Counted from the stretch's first letter, positions 33,560 to 60,545 are shown. The stretch: 64,000 nt of DNA from Doris montereyensis (GCA_037039925.1 JAXRKP010000564.1:130001-194000), one strand, 5' to 3'. Notes: generated by a model from the letters alone, not told the origin. A program made the numbers and translations.

Positions 33560-34740
33560 ATGTGATGTGTTCGTGTATCCAATATCAATGTGTTCTTGTA
33601 TCCAATGTGTTCTTGTGTTCAATGTGTTCTTGTATCCAATGCGTTCTTGTATTCAATGTGTTCTTGTATTCAATGCGTCCTTGTATCCAATGTGTTCTTA
33701 TATCTGATGACAAACAAGGGGCAATGAGGCATAACCATTGCCCATCAAGTGCATGCACTGTCTCCTTATGTGGCATCGCTGGCCGAGCGGTTAGGCTGCT
33801 GGACTGGGGATCGTGAGGTCCTAAGTTTGAATCCTGGCAAAGCTAGGTCCGATGTTGTATTCCTTGGGAAAGACACCTAACAAGCATTTTCCCCACTCTA
33901 CCTAGGTGTAGATGGATACAAGTACTAGCTTGGGAGTAAAAACCTGTGTCCGACTGGCGTCCACGCAGGAGGTGAATATCATCACCTGTTGCATTTCACG
34001 CTACTGAAATCGGGATAAGCTCCTGCTCTGTGGGCCGTAACGACCTTGAAGGCACTTTATTTTACTTACTGTGTTCTTGTGCCCATTGTCTTCTAGTGTC
34101 CATTGTCTTCTATTAAACAGTGTTCTTGTGTCCATTGTCTTCTATTAAACAGTGTTCTTGTGCCCATTGTCTTCTTTTAAACAGTGTTCTTGTGTCCATT
34201 GTCTTCTATTAAACAGTGTTCTTGTGTCCATTGTCTTCTATTAAACAGTGTTCTTGTGTCCATTGTCTTCTATTAAACAGTGTTCTTGTGCCCATTGTCT
34301 TCTAGTGTCCATTGTCTTCTATTAAACAGTGTTCTTGTGTCCATTGTCTTCTATTAAACAGTGTTCTTGTGTCCATTGTCTTCTATTAAACAGTGTTCTT
34401 GTGCCCATTGTCTTCTATTAAACAGTGTTCTTGTGTCCATTGTCTTCTATTAAACAGTGTTCTTGTGCCCATTGTCTTCTAGTGTCCATTGTCTTCTATT
34501 AAACAGTGTTCTTGTGTCCATTGTCTTCTATTAAACAGTGTTCTTGTGTCCATTGTCTTCTATTAAACAGTGTTCTTGTCCATTGTCTTCTATTAAACAG
34601 TGTTCTTGTGCCATTGCCTTCTATTAAACAGTGTTCTTGTGCCCATTGTCTTCTATTAAACAGTGTTCTTGTGTCCATTGTCTTCTATTAAACAGTGTTC
34701 TTGTGCCATTGTCTTCTATTAAACAGTGTTCTTGTAATCG
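33560..34740. repeat. 17- and 32-bp minisatellites split by a SINE
   Basis: Units AATGTGTTCTTGTATCC (33560-33705) and AAACAGTGTTCTTGTGTCCA plus TTGTCTTCTATT (34062-34740, about 20 units) share the GTGTTCTTGTGTCCA core. A family A SINE lies between them, suggesting one array interrupted by insertion and then separately amplified (inference). Confidence 0.88.
33772..34061 (+). mobile_element. SINE family A, full length
   Basis: GGCATCGCTGGCCGAGCGGTTAG head, B-box AGTTTGAATCC, landmarks AAATCGGGATAAGCTCC and GGGCCGTAACGACC, end AAGGCACTTTATTTT. Confidence 0.9.
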
Positions 34741-34852
34741 GTATGCACTCTACCAGCACTTTAATATGTGCAGAACTAGAACGTATAAGACACCAAACAC
34801 AGCTACAGTAATATTAATAAGTACTTCTTCATAAACCTTACGACTAGACTGG

Positions 34853-34990
34853 CAGGCACTTGGCGGGCGTTCCTGGTAGGTCCTACTTCTTTCCTTTACT
34901 CCTTCACTTCGCTTTTATCTTGCTTATTTCTCTTAATTAACCCTGAGATCGCCACAATGGTGGACATGGTAAATTTCAATTAAATAGATA
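34853..34990 (+). repeat. Family E copy
   Basis: CACTTGGCGGGCGTTCCTGG head, CCTGAGATCGCCACAATGG and GGTAAATTTCAATTAAATAG tail. Confidence 0.8.
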
Positions 34991-35520
34991 AAGAAACAAA
35001 CAACTCGTCAGAGTAAAAAATCGTTAGTGTGCCATCATAACTATTGACATGGGTAGATTTTCTTTGTTTACTCTTTGTGTGAACAAATGAAGAAAAAGCT
35101 GTTATTGTTGGTGACTTCTAGGTTGAGCTTGTCGATGCCTCTACTTTCCACACCTACATTGCATTTTATTTATTCTCTCACCCCGAGTGACTTTGAGTTC
35201 ATTTTTAATCATTTTCTTAATTTGATGATATTCGTTTCTTGTTTATTATGATATTTTAGATGTAGCGGATATGTATACCAAGCAACTATATTACCAGAGT
35301 GAATGAGTATGTCATTGAATTCAAGTGTGAAGTAAACTTGCTCAAAGAATTTTTAATGTGATGGTAATTTTGTGGTTGCAAGATTGGTAAGGGTTGTCAA
35401 TGTATGATGATCACGTCAACAACTTTGACAGTGGAACTGGTTTTTGCCGTGGGCCTTGATTGGTGTAAAGGAAACACTCTTTTCTGATAGGCTAAATATG
35501 GTCTATTGTTTTGGCTTGGT

Positions 35521-35668
35521 GTGTGGGCAGTAAACGGGCACCACTGGTAGGTTCTTCTTCTTTCCTTTCACCCTTTTCACTTATATTTTCATCTTACTGT
35601 TTCCTCTTAATTCACCCTGAGATCACCACAAATGGTGGGTGAGATAAATTCCAATTAAACAAACAAAT
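35521..35668 (+). repeat. Family E copy
   Basis: GGGCAGTAAACGGGCACCACT head to GATAAATTCCAATTAAACAA; the terminal AAACAAAC tail is clear. Confidence 0.8.
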
Positions 35669-36600
35669 TGGCTTGGTATACCCCAGAGACATAAATTTTT
35701 TGATAAAAACATATTCAATAAACGGGCATGTATTCTCCTTCATATACAAAGAATGATTAGAACCAAGGCATTTCAGTATCAGCATTACATGGGAAAGCAA
35801 CATTTATATTAAAATTAATTACAAGGAAGTAAAACAGTATTTAGACTAAAGAAAATAAGGATAATTGCTTTCCACTGATCCAAAAATCAAACTCACTCGT
35901 TCATTGAAACAAAAAAAGACAAACAAACGACATGACAATACTCAAAACCGGCCTTATATGCGTTTTTTAAGAACTATAGATAAGTAGATAGATAATTTAA
36001 TATAGTCAGGTAGAGAAATGAATAGATAACTAAACAGAGACAGAGACAAAGAAGAGAGCTTGTCATGTGAGACAGACAGACAAATGAATGAGTTTTGAGA
36101 GAGAGAAGAATGGAAGAAAAAATGTATTTTCTTTATTTTAAAACGCCTTAATTTACATCAAAATTTCCATGAACAAAACAATGAGAACGTAATTCAAGAC
36201 GTGTTAATAGATGAGATTTGAGTGGGGAAAAAGCTAAACTCAAGGAGTAAAAATTTACAATGAATGACATTTTATGTTTTCCTACAACTATTTTAAAACT
36301 GTTTTTATACTGTCAATGACCTTGTTCAATGTCTGCTGTTCAAAAAAAATGTTCATTTAAATATGCCTGTTCTTGAAAACCTGCATATTGATCAGATTTT
36401 TGTTGTTGATTTTTTTTTTTTTTGACCATGTATGACTTACCTGTTTTCTTGACTTTTTATCAAATTTTTAAAATAAAAAATAACTCCGTCCCTTCTTGTG
36501 CCCTCAAGCAAACATAACAGTTTGACATTCCTCCTACCCCCCCCCCCCCCACCCACCCCTCCCCTCTGATTGTTGAGATTGTTATCTTCAAATCTTCTGA
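35669..36600. other. No gene seen
   Basis: Intergenic AT-rich DNA between the two converging genes; poly-C/poly-G run at 36536-36551. Confidence 0.4.
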
Positions 36601-36604
36601 TGGG

Positions 36605-36895
36605 AACTGCTGGTACTGATAGGTCCTACTTCTTTTCTCTCATTGTTTTACCAGTCTTTCATCATGCTGTTTTTCCTCTTGATTCACGGGTGGTTGGCGG
36701 GATCTTCTGGTAGGCCCTACTTCTTCTCTTTCACTCTTGCATTTATCTTACGGGCAGTTGTTGTAGGTGATACTGGTAGGTCCTACTTATTTCCTTTTAC
36801 TCTTTCACTTCTCTCTTAATCTTATCTTGCTATTTCCCCTTCATCCACCCTGAGATCACCACAATGGTAGACGCCGTAAATTTCAGTTAAATAAA
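36605..36895 (+). repeat. Nested or tandem family E copies
   Basis: Three heads (GGAACTGCTGGTACTGATAGG, GGTTGGCGGGATCTTCTGG, GGGCAGTTGTTGTAGGTGAT) with TCCTACTT follow one another, only the last having the full body and GTAAATTTCAGTTAAATAAA tail. Confidence 0.7.
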
Positions 36896-36984
36896 CCCCT
36901 TGGTTCACTGGCTGCTTTGGATGCGGGAATTTCAGTATTTCAGTAAAACGAACATCAAATCTTCTGATGCTGTGTTGGGTTTGG

Positions 36985-37105
36985 ATTTGTTTTCTTTTTT
37001 TCTTCTCCATTTTTTTTTCTCTTTCTTTTTTTCTTCTTTTTTTCTTCTCTTTCATTTTTTTTCTTTTTCTCTCTTTCTTTTTTTTTTCTCGTTTTTCTTC
37101 TTAAT
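36985..37105. repeat. T/C-rich low-complexity tract
   Basis: About 120 bp of TTTTTC/TTTCTT runs on the plus strand. Confidence 0.85.
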
Positions 37106-37375
37106 GCTATTCAATTTCCATTAATGCTGTCAACAGTCAATTTCATTCTAATGCTTGAATTCTGCTTTACTTAAATTAAATCCCTTGATTTTTGACACTC
37201 AATAATTTATTTATCGTGTACATTTTCAACATATTTATTATTGTGCATCTTTTAAAATCATAGAGTAGAGTTTTTATACATGTATGCTACATATTTATTT
37301 CTGCATTTACTTATAATAATAAACCTTTTCGAGACTCGTACTTTGTCAGGTTTTTATATGACGTGTATGAAAGCA

Positions 37376-37400
37376 GTGTGTGTGTGTGTGTGTGTGTGTA
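37376..37400. repeat. (GT)n microsatellite
   Basis: Short pure GT run leading directly into a family E copy. Confidence 0.85.
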
Positions 37401-37403
37401 TGT

Positions 37404-37605
37404 GGGGTTGGCAGTGGCTGCTGGTAGGTCCATCCTCTTTTGCTTTCACTTTTTCACATGTCTTTCCTTGCACTGTCTGTGTGGTCGGCGGAGCTGCTGG
37501 TAGGTCTACTTCTTTGTGTTCACCCTGTTACCCTTTCGTCTTGATGTTTCCTCTTAATTCCTCCTGAGATCACCACAAATGGTGGATGGGGTAAATTTCT
37601 ATGAG
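37404..37605 (+). repeat. Two family E copies in tandem
   Basis: Heads GGTTGGCAGTGGCTGCTGG and GTGGTCGGCGGAGCTGCTGG; only the second has a full tail (CACCACAAATGGTGGATGGG). Confidence 0.75.
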
Positions 37606-37930
37606 ACATTTAACTCCTACTGCCAAATCTGTCCCATGATGCATTGTGCAATTTCCCAGATAGGTGGTAACTCTTTTGCTTGGCTGTTTTTTTACTAGTG
37701 CTATTCATTGTAAAGTGATAGCAGAAGAAGTACATGCTGACTTTAACACTTAAATGTTATCTATCTAATCATGTGAAACAACATATATGACTATATTTAT
37801 TTATATATGCATCATAAAATTGAGGGAAAATAGTTGCTATGGCATCTTCGACATCCTATGTGTGTCATTTCGCAACTTATTCTTGCCAGTGCCAGCTGGG
37901 AAAGCACAATGCTAGATCTACTTATTTCTG
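37606..37930 (+). repeat. Dispersed repeat, second copy of 16318-16620
   Basis: Shares CTGTCCCATGATGCATTGTG, GGTGGTAACTCTTTTGC, ACTTTAACACTTAAATG and TAGTTGCTATGGCATCTTCG in order with the copy at 16.3 kb. Confidence 0.85.
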
Positions 37931-38604
37931 TCCAGAGCTTTGCTACTACATCCCTGTTACAGTGATTTTTGTCTGATTTATCGTAAATCGCAGTTCTCGT
38001 TTGGACTGCTAATATCCATTCCTCCTCATTTATTATGGACATGATGAAACTACTACAATGTACGGTATTTCACTTTTGGAGAAAAACTAGTGGATGTGAC
38101 AATGTCTCAAGGAAAACAATGACACAGCTACTGAGCTAGACAATACTACACAGGCACAATAGTGTCCATAAGATTATTTTTTTAAGAAAGGAAAACTCCG
38201 CAAATTCACATTTTTTGGTGTTTTCAAGCGCTTAAGGTTTTTGAGGCGCTAATTTAAAGAATAATGATTAAAATGCTCTAAAATGTCAATTTAATTAATT
38301 AAAAATTTTGATTTTCATTACCCGACTACGATCTTCCGTAACTGGATGTACTGGCACCAGCATGTCACCCAGGTGTTCACCGGCTTGACGGATCAAGAAT
38401 GAACTCAACAATTCTTTCTTCCGTCGACGGCTTGTAAGAAACACGGAAGCAGTTGCAGCATAGACATAATCCACGATTCTCTATTGTAGTAAGTAAAATT
38501 AATTGTCATAATCAACACTGTTGATCAGCGTAAAATTTGCAGCGATAGGAAGTCCCAGCATAACCCTACCATGAAACAAACGGAAAATTCATCTCGTTTC
38601 TGCT

Positions 38605-39815
38605 TAATACATCAGTGCCTGGATGATAGAAAACAAACTGAAATTCAACAATGACAAGACAGAATTGATAACATTTAGAAAAAAGGAATGAACATTACAT
38701 TAAATGAGCTGGTCATAAACAATACGACTATATGTAACAGCCATAGCGTTAAAAACTCGGTTTCTTCTGTGATGAATTTTTACACATGCATGTTCACATT
38801 ACCAAAGTTTGTCAATCCATTATGCCGTTAAAAGCATTTCTCGTATCCGAAATCTGTTAGACGAAGAAACATGTAAAATGCTTGTCCATGCCCTTGTCAC
38901 AAGTCGTCTTGACTATTGTAATTCTCTTCTCTATGGGTTGCCAAAGACTTCTATTCCTCGATTACAATTACTTCAAAATAAAGCAGCAAGAATTGTAACT
39001 AAGACCAAAGAGTCAGAACACATCACTCCCGTTTTGTGCTCTCTTCATTGGCTTCCCGTAGAGAAGAGAATCGTGTATAAGATGTCTCACTTTCAACTGC
39101 ATTCATGACACTGCCCCCGACTATCTAAAACATCTCCTTAAAGTTCACCACCCAAATCGTCCGCTTAGATCATCATAATTTGTGCAACTAAAAGAAGCGT
39201 CCCTAAGACAAAATTTCTTGAACGTTCTTTCACCTTTTCAGCCCCAGCTATATGGAATTCTTTGTCATTTAAAACTAGAAATTGTACAACCCTTCCTTCC
39301 TGTAAACAATCGCTTAAAACAGAGTTGTTCTGCTTCACTTTCAACTCCCATAATATTTAACTTATTGGCATCTTCTAAAACCTGTGTTAAGGGTTTGGTG
39401 TTTTTATTTATGTATGGTATCTTTAACACTGTGATATATATGTAATTATTCTTAGACCTCTTAGTTTGACTTCATTAACTATTATTATACTTTTATATAC
39501 AGAGACTTTTAAAACTGACATTTAGACCTATCATGGGATGTGAGGGGTTGGCACCTGCAACGTGTGTGTGTGTGTGTGTGCGTGTGTGTGTGTGCGCGTG
39601 TGTATAGGGCCATCTTGTAATTAGTACATATCGTCATTTAGGTACTGTTCATCTTAATTGTAACATTCTTCATGTATGCAGATGGCATGATTTTATAGTA
39701 ATTGCAAATATGTAAGCTATTTTATGATGTATGTCTTGGCCTTTGTAAAGTGCAACTGAGCATGACCCTCATGGATAGAGGCGCTATATAAAGTTTGCAT
39801 TATTATTATTATTAA

Positions 39816-39846
<31 letters not shown>

Positions 39847-39848
39847 AC
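38605..39848 (+). mobile_element. CR1/L2-like LINE, 3' part, inactive
   Basis: Decayed reverse transcriptase pieces (ENKLKFNNDKTELITF at about 38640), then a 99-codon frame with LDYCNSLLYGLPKTSIPRLQ and LQNKAARIVT and LHWLPVEKRI, all hallmarks of the RT C-terminus. The 3' end has a GT run (39561-39603), GCGCTATATAAAGTTTGCA and a terminal (ATT)n. Several frameshifts and stops make it non-functional. It lies in the interval where genes 1 and 2 converge. Confidence 0.88.
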
Positions 39849-39874
39849 ATCCAGAGAGAGTATGTGGCTGGTTG

Positions 39875-39985
39875 GCATTGGCAGGTGCTGCTGGTAGGTC
39901 ATACTGCTTTCTCTTCACTCTTTTTAACTCAAATTTCATCTTGTTATTTCCTCTTTATTCAATTTCAATGAAACACACACCCAGG
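39875..39985 (+). repeat. Family E copy
   Basis: GGTTGGCATTGGCAGGTGCTG head to TTCAATTTCAATGAAACACAC, directly after the LINE tail. Confidence 0.65.
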
Positions 39986-40002
39986 TAGAGTGTTAAATTT
40001 TG

Positions 40003-40248
40003 CTTGGACTTGGACTACCTTTTAACAGCCAAGGGATCCTTAACGTTCACAGAGCGTTGTGATCTGCAAACAGGGCATCCTTTTTATCATCTGTCTCCAA
40101 TGGGACTAGGTGTCGATCCACCTATCTGGATCAGGGGGGGGGGTTTACGCAAAGAAACTCGAGAATATTTTTCAACTGCCGGGGCTTGAACAAACAACCA
40201 TTTGGTTGAGAGGCTGACATCTTGCCTCTGGACCACTGAATCCCCTCC
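40003..40248 (-). mobile_element. SINE family B, inverted
   Basis: AACAGCCAAGGGATCCTTAACG, CACAGAGCGTTGTGATCTGC and the head inverse CATTTGGTTGAGAGGCTGAC. Confidence 0.8.
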
Positions 40249-40870
40249 AGTGTTAGTTATCATCTTCATGATTTCAAAGTTCAATCTTTTCTTTTCTGCT
40301 CTTACATTTCATCCGTGATATTCAATTTCATTATAAAGAATTTTCTTTTCTTTTTAAAATTTAAATATTCTTAATTCTGTAAACAAATATCTTACTATTA
40401 CCCACTCCTCACCCGCCACTTGAGATCTTGTGTCATTGTATTTTTCGCTTTAGAGAAGGCAGAGGGTTATATAAAAGAGGTGTTTATTTTATATATATTT
40501 TTGTCCCCTCTTCCTTTTCTATGTTTGTTTTAAACTTTCACTAAAAATCACCTTATTCGGTTAAGTATTTCATGGATCCAAAACAATCCTATTGAGGACC
40601 ATGCATGGCACAAAAGATAACAAGAATGAAAAAAAACAGTTATGACATTGACAATTAACTTCAACACAGGACAGAGTCGTAGAAAATCTTACTTTTATAT
40701 TTTTTTGCATTATTAAATTTATTTATTTATTCTTAGCATTTGGAGCATTTGCACATATCCATAAACAAAGACAGAAAGAGGGAAACAAAAATACAAACAT
40801 AGTGGAAATTTGAGATGGAAGAGCACACTTGAAATTTTTGTTTTCATTTTCTTCGACTTAATAAAACAGT

Positions 40871-41158
40871 AAAGTTCCTTCAATGCCATTATGGCCTATA
40901 GAACCAGAGTTTATCCCGGTTTTTATAGTGTAAGCGGAACAGGTGATAATAATCACCTCCTGGATAGGACGCTAGTCTAATGCAGGTTTTTACTCCCAAG
41001 CTAGTGCTTTTACCCATTTTGCACCTGGGTCGAGTGGGTAAAATGCGTGTCTTTCCCAAAGAACACAAGCAACGCCCGGGCCTGATGTTGCCAGGATTCG
41101 ACCCCAGTGCCTCATGATCCCCAGTCCAGCAGCATAACCACTTGGCCACCAATGCCAC
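40871..41158 (-). mobile_element. SINE family A, inverted
   Basis: Plus strand runs from AAAGTTCCTTCAATGCC to the head inverse CTCATGATCCCCAGTCCAGC and CTTGGCCACC. Confidence 0.88.
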
Positions 41159-41604
41159 CTGACTTAATAAGGTCATTTTCAATTTCCACTAAGCAGGGAA
41201 TTAAAGATGGACAAGTTCCTTTAAATGTAATAACATGATTTTTAACTGGTGGGTTTAGTCAAGTTATTTTACTCTGCATGCTGTAAAACACTCAAAGAAA
41301 AAAACAAAAGCAAACAGCCACAAGATTCAAAGAGTTCATACATGCAAAAGAACTAAATTGTATGTTTTACAATTAAAACGAAAGAAAAATTAAAAAATCT
41401 AAAACTTATACCAAACTATCATTTAAGAGAAACTACTCTCAGTTCAACTGAACAGCTCTCTTTCAGATAAAACAGTGTTTGAAATATTACACGTGAAGAA
41501 GAAAAAACTTATGTCCAGTTGCAAATCAACGTTGAATTTGAAATATCAATTTTGTTGTTGTTGTAGGAACAACATATTGTAACAAACAAATATTCCTAGA
41601 GCAT

Positions 41605-41610
41605 TTTAAT
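41605..41610 (-). terminator. Possible ATTAAA poly(A) signal for gene 2
   Basis: The minus strand reads ATTAAA 38 nt after the gene 2 stop codon. It is a common variant signal; a cluster of AATAAA lies further away near 40.71-40.73 kb as an alternative. Confidence 0.3.
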
Positions 41611-41647
41611 CACAGCAAATCTGGTGGGAAACTTTGCTCTCATGTTG

Positions 41648-56582
<14,935 letters not shown>

Positions 56583-56726
56583 ATTAAAACTAACGCCAAA
56601 AAGTTCTTTTGTCTTAAATAGTCAATGTCTACAACTGTTGTTTCATACAGACATACACTTAAGTTGATTTTATCGAGAAAACGGTTTTGTTATGAAGTCA
56701 ATCAACGAGTGCATTTGATATCGCAC

Positions 56727-56793
56727 TTGGCCGCCATGTTGCTTACAATTTGTATTGGCATAGCGACGACCCGAAAAGCAAAATGGCGGCGTC
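56727..56793. promoter_or_regulatory. Promoter-like patch with two YY1-type motifs
   Basis: GCCGCCATGTT at 56730-56740 and AAAATGGCGGC at 56780-56790 are both close to the YY1 core-promoter motif (ATGGCGGC) in opposite orientations, in a locally CpG-containing stretch otherwise rare in the window. It sits about 150-200 bp upstream of the gene 2 ATG. The same bases on the plus strand give a well-placed ATGGCG start with only a 12-codon frame. Bidirectional promoter activity is inference. Confidence 0.4.
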
Positions 56794-57201
56794 CTTACGA
56801 CTCAAGACATGCAATGGTTAAGCGAATTAAACCTTTTGGGGGGAGGGGAAAGGTATACATCATCTGTACAATTATAAACCTTTGCATTCAATTCATTATT
56901 AAAAATTCAAATGGCATGATTATTTTTATCTATGAACAGTATAATAATAATAAATATATTATGATCGGTGGGTGTCGCCATCTGCCCCATAATTTTAATT
57001 TTAGTTGTTAGAGAGTTCCCTTTCCTGCAAGCAGTCGCCGTTTGTCAGAAAAGTGCAAAAAGTAAGACACGCCTCTGTGTTCATTTCGAGTTTGCCCATC
57101 TAACAGCGCGTGGAAAGTTCGTACAAGAAAAATAAGTGCAATAATGAAAATGTTATCTGCCCGAAATTTGTTTTAATTGTTGTTGGTGTCGTTGCTGTTA
57201 T

Positions 57202-57204
<3 letters not shown>

Positions 57205-57280
<76 letters not shown>
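57205..57280. repeat. (TA)n microsatellite
   Basis: About 76 bp of pure AT dinucleotides. Confidence 0.95.
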
Positions 57281-57284
<4 letters not shown>

Positions 57285-57800
57285 CTTGTTAGCATTAGGA
57301 ATATAACACGAATGTCATTTATTTGAAGGCCAGTATAATATAATGTATAACAATTTTATTTTTCCTTCGACCTAGATCATACTTTAAAAACAGAGATGAG
57401 GAACAAGATGGAACGTAAATCAATACCTACAATGCAGATGATTTTAGTGTTTCAGGCTAGCATGTGCCAGAATTCACTTATAAATTTAGAAATCCCATTC
57501 AAAAGAGATAGAGAGAGTGACAGACACCGGAGAGAGACAGAGACACGGAAAGAGACAGATAGACAGAGAGAGTGTTGATTTTAAGCCCACAGTTTGTGCA
57601 AAGATGAATAAACTATCGATTCTAACTAACATATTGAAAGCGCATTGAGTGTGTATATTTTGTAGCCATCTTAACATGAAATACGAAATGTTCATTAGAT
57701 ATAATTTTGTGCATGTAAAAGAAGAAGAAGAAAATTAATATTAAGAACGTAATGAAACCCAAAAAATAATAATGAAAAAGACATTTAGATCTACACTTAC

Positions 57801-57854
57801 AATATATGTCAGCAGGGGCGTGTACTGCTTGGTCTTTTTGGTGCCAGGAACCAC
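57801..57854 (-). CDS. Possible upstream exon of gene 2 or of another minus-strand gene
   Basis: A 54-nt segment with acceptor attttacag and donor ATT|gtaagt reads VVPGTKKTKQYTPLLTYI in phase 0. It would join in frame to the upstream-extended gene 2 exon 1 (TKELFGVSFNMTDQ). Against it, a promoter-like patch lies between them and no further 5' exon was found. The flanking consensus is good, but the exon is short. Confidence 0.4.
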
Positions 57855-58029
57855 CTGTAAAATATTGCAATACACCAAGAAGGTACTAGATCTACTATGA
57901 TTTATTTGCAAAACACCCATCACATTGACTTGTTTTACCCAACACACACACACACACACACACACACCAGTTTCACACTACACCTCTCTGTAGGGCCTTT
58001 CACCATCAAGGTTCGCCGCCGGTGACACC

Positions 58030-59157
58030 TATTACAAATGTTCTATTCGTTAGTTATATATTCGGCGTTGACCTTTGGGCTTCCTAGTTGGGGTGGGAAC
58101 ATAACTAAATTTGATAGGAGACTTGACAGGGTGGTCAGAAAGGCAGGCGGGCTGATTGGGAACACATATGACTCATTTGACACAGTTTATGAACGACGTA
58201 TACCATTAATACAACAACAAAAAACTGACTGACATCACTTATGACGAAACTCATCCACTTCGTGTAGATATCGACTGTCTAAAAATAACTAGAAGTGGTA
58301 GGCTCAGAGTCCCAAAGGCCGACACAAACAGTTACCTGAATTCATTCATTCCATTAGCAGTCAAGATTTTTAACAAAACAAAAGGACGTGGGGGTTGGAC
58401 ATGGATCTAGGAAATCTCAGTACGGTATAGGTAGTCCCAGACATGGATGAATGAGCTTTGACCGAGGGCGTGTATGTGAGGGTTGGTTGGGATGTAGTAT
58501 GTGTGTGTGGGGGGGGGGTTCCTACGCATATCTGTGATGTATTTATGAAAACAAATGGAGGTGGGGGTTGGGCATGGGTGAATGAGCTTTGACCGAAGGC
58601 GTGTGTATGGGGGTCGGTTGGGATGTATTGTGTGTGTCGGGGGCGGGGAGGGGGGGTCAAATGAGGTTGTGTATCCTGCGCATTTCTATGATTTAATTAT
58701 CAAAACAAATGGATGTGGTAGAGGTGGAAATGAATGAATGAGCTTTGACCGAAGGCGTGCGTGTATGTAGGGGTCGGTTGGGAAGTGTGTGATGGATAGA
58801 GGGGGGGGGGGGGGGGGCGATCGAATATGGTTGTATATCGTACGTATTTCTGTGATGTATTTATGAAAACAAATGGATGTCGGGGAGAGGGGGGGAGGCG
58901 ATGAACATGGATAAATGAGCTTTGATCGAGGGCGTGTGTGAAGGGGTCGGTTGTGTGTGTCTGGGGGGGGTGGCTGTGGGAGGGCTCGAATGAGGTTGTA
59001 TATCTTATGCATGTCTGGAATGTATTTGCCATACTAAGACTCTTATTATATCACTGCATTAATGTTTAGCAATTTTAATAATGAAGATGTATTATGATTT
59101 TTAAATGTATTTATGAGGAACAGAATGTTATTTCCTTCTTTGGATGAATAAAGTATT

Positions 59158-59188
<31 letters not shown>

Positions 59189-59226
59189 TTATTATTAATA
59201 TTATTATTATTATTATCATCATCATT
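58030..59226 (+). mobile_element. LINE 3' part with tandem-repeat tail and (ATT)n end
   Basis: 58038-58230 reads YSLVIYSALTFGLPSWGGNI and FDRRLDRVVRKAGGLIG, the C-terminal RT region; 58290-58375 continues in other frames (RLRVPKADTNSYLNSF). Four copies of a ~165-bp unit (words GAATGAGCTTTGACCGA, GGTCGGTTGGGA, GTATTTATGAAAACAAATGG) follow to 59030, then GATGAATAAAGTATTATT ending in (ATT)n. It is disrupted and inactive. Confidence 0.8.
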
Positions 59227-59578
59227 ACATAACGCACAGCCTATGGTATTTTCCCCCTACCTCTCACTTCCTGTGGTGCCCTTTTGCAATAGGAACCAAG
59301 AAAGCTTCGTTAACTCTACACAAATATTCTCGGAATAGGATCAAAGGTTGTGGTATTCTCTTCTTTACATGTACAAAAAAATCGAATTTTGGAGCCAGGC
59401 ACCAATCTAGTCCATCCTCGAACTGAGGTGGCGCATGTGCGCCCACTGACCGACAAATTCTATTTTTTTTCGAGATCCTAACCATCTAGACTTAGCTCTA
59501 CATGCTGTGATGCTGATCTGATACAAACTAATGTGTGCTGCGCTGGCTCTCTCTCTGTGTCTCCGTCTGTCTGTCTCT

Positions 59579-59622
59579 GTCCTCTCTCTCTCTCTCTGTC
59601 TTTCTCTCTGTCTTTCTCTCTG

Positions 59623-59695
<73 letters not shown>
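59579..59695. repeat. (CT)n followed by (TA)n
   Basis: TCTCTC and GTCTC runs to 59652, then about 42 bp of pure TA. Confidence 0.95.
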
Positions 59696-59698
<3 letters not shown>

Positions 59699-59864
59699 TT
59701 TCTCTTTCTTTCTACGTGTGTCATTCTCGGTTTACCTCTGCATCTCTTCCCGTTGACCTATCTATCATTATCATGTTAGTGCAGCTCTCTCTTATATCAT
59801 TCTTTCAGTATATATATCCTATGAAGTTAAGGTGTCTGTCGTATAGTGTTCATAAATGATGATT

Positions 59865-59990
59865 TTGTGCCAACCTTCATCAGCACTTGTCGTTGGTTAT
59901 CTTTTCTTTCCACGAAATGTTCAGAAGTCTACGCATACACAACAGCTCTGCGACCTCAATTCGCCCCCTTACCTTAACTCTATGTGTCAC
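59865..59990 (-). mobile_element. LINE remnant
   Basis: The minus strand reads VRRLLNISWKEKITNDKC, the RRxLxISWK-x-xTN motif common after the RT domain in RTE/Jockey-like LINEs, then stops. Confidence 0.6.
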
Positions 59991-60349
59991 GAGGCACATA
60001 AGGCATGATGAACATGGTTCCTCCAATTAGCCTCTCACTCTATCTCGTTATTTACTGTCTGTCTCTCTCCACACACAATTCTTCGTCTTCTTTTTTTTTG
60101 TTCAAGTTCCACTGATCTACAAACCACCTCTGGTGTATAATCTGCTATTATTATTATCTATTATTTGCGGACTTTACGACACCGCGTTTTCATCCAGTCA
60201 GAATAGGCTCTCAAACCGCTGAATAGATAATGCTCAAATTTTAACACCACTTTCGTGTATTACCTGTATGTTTTAAGCATATTTTTAATTCGAAAAACAT
60301 TTTTTTCTTTATACACAATTCCTGCTTTTCGTACAGGTAGTAACAGTGA

Positions 60350-60545
60350 CAATAGTGACATTGAACACTGACAAGATCACATCTAAGTCAAGTGAAGAAA
60401 GCAGAGAGTACCTTTTCTAAGAGTACAACTTTGTAAAAAAAAAACCCACCTGTGCCAGCCAAATGGCTTGATGAACCAGTGACGTGGTGATTACCACTAC
60501 CACTACCACCAGCTCATTATACTACGGTTCAGCAACAATGTCTTT
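60350..60545 (-). mobile_element. SINE family C, truncated
   Basis: GAACACTGACAAGATCACATC through GTGATTACCACTACCACTAC and GGTTCAGCAACAATG on the plus strand; body is shortened and the head carries a CCACTA expansion. Confidence 0.65.

Noticed and set aside
56783..56821. Plus-strand start MAASLRLKTCNG
   Set aside because: Only 12 codons before a stop, the possible gttaag donor is weak and no downstream plus-strand exon was found; kept only as promoter evidence.
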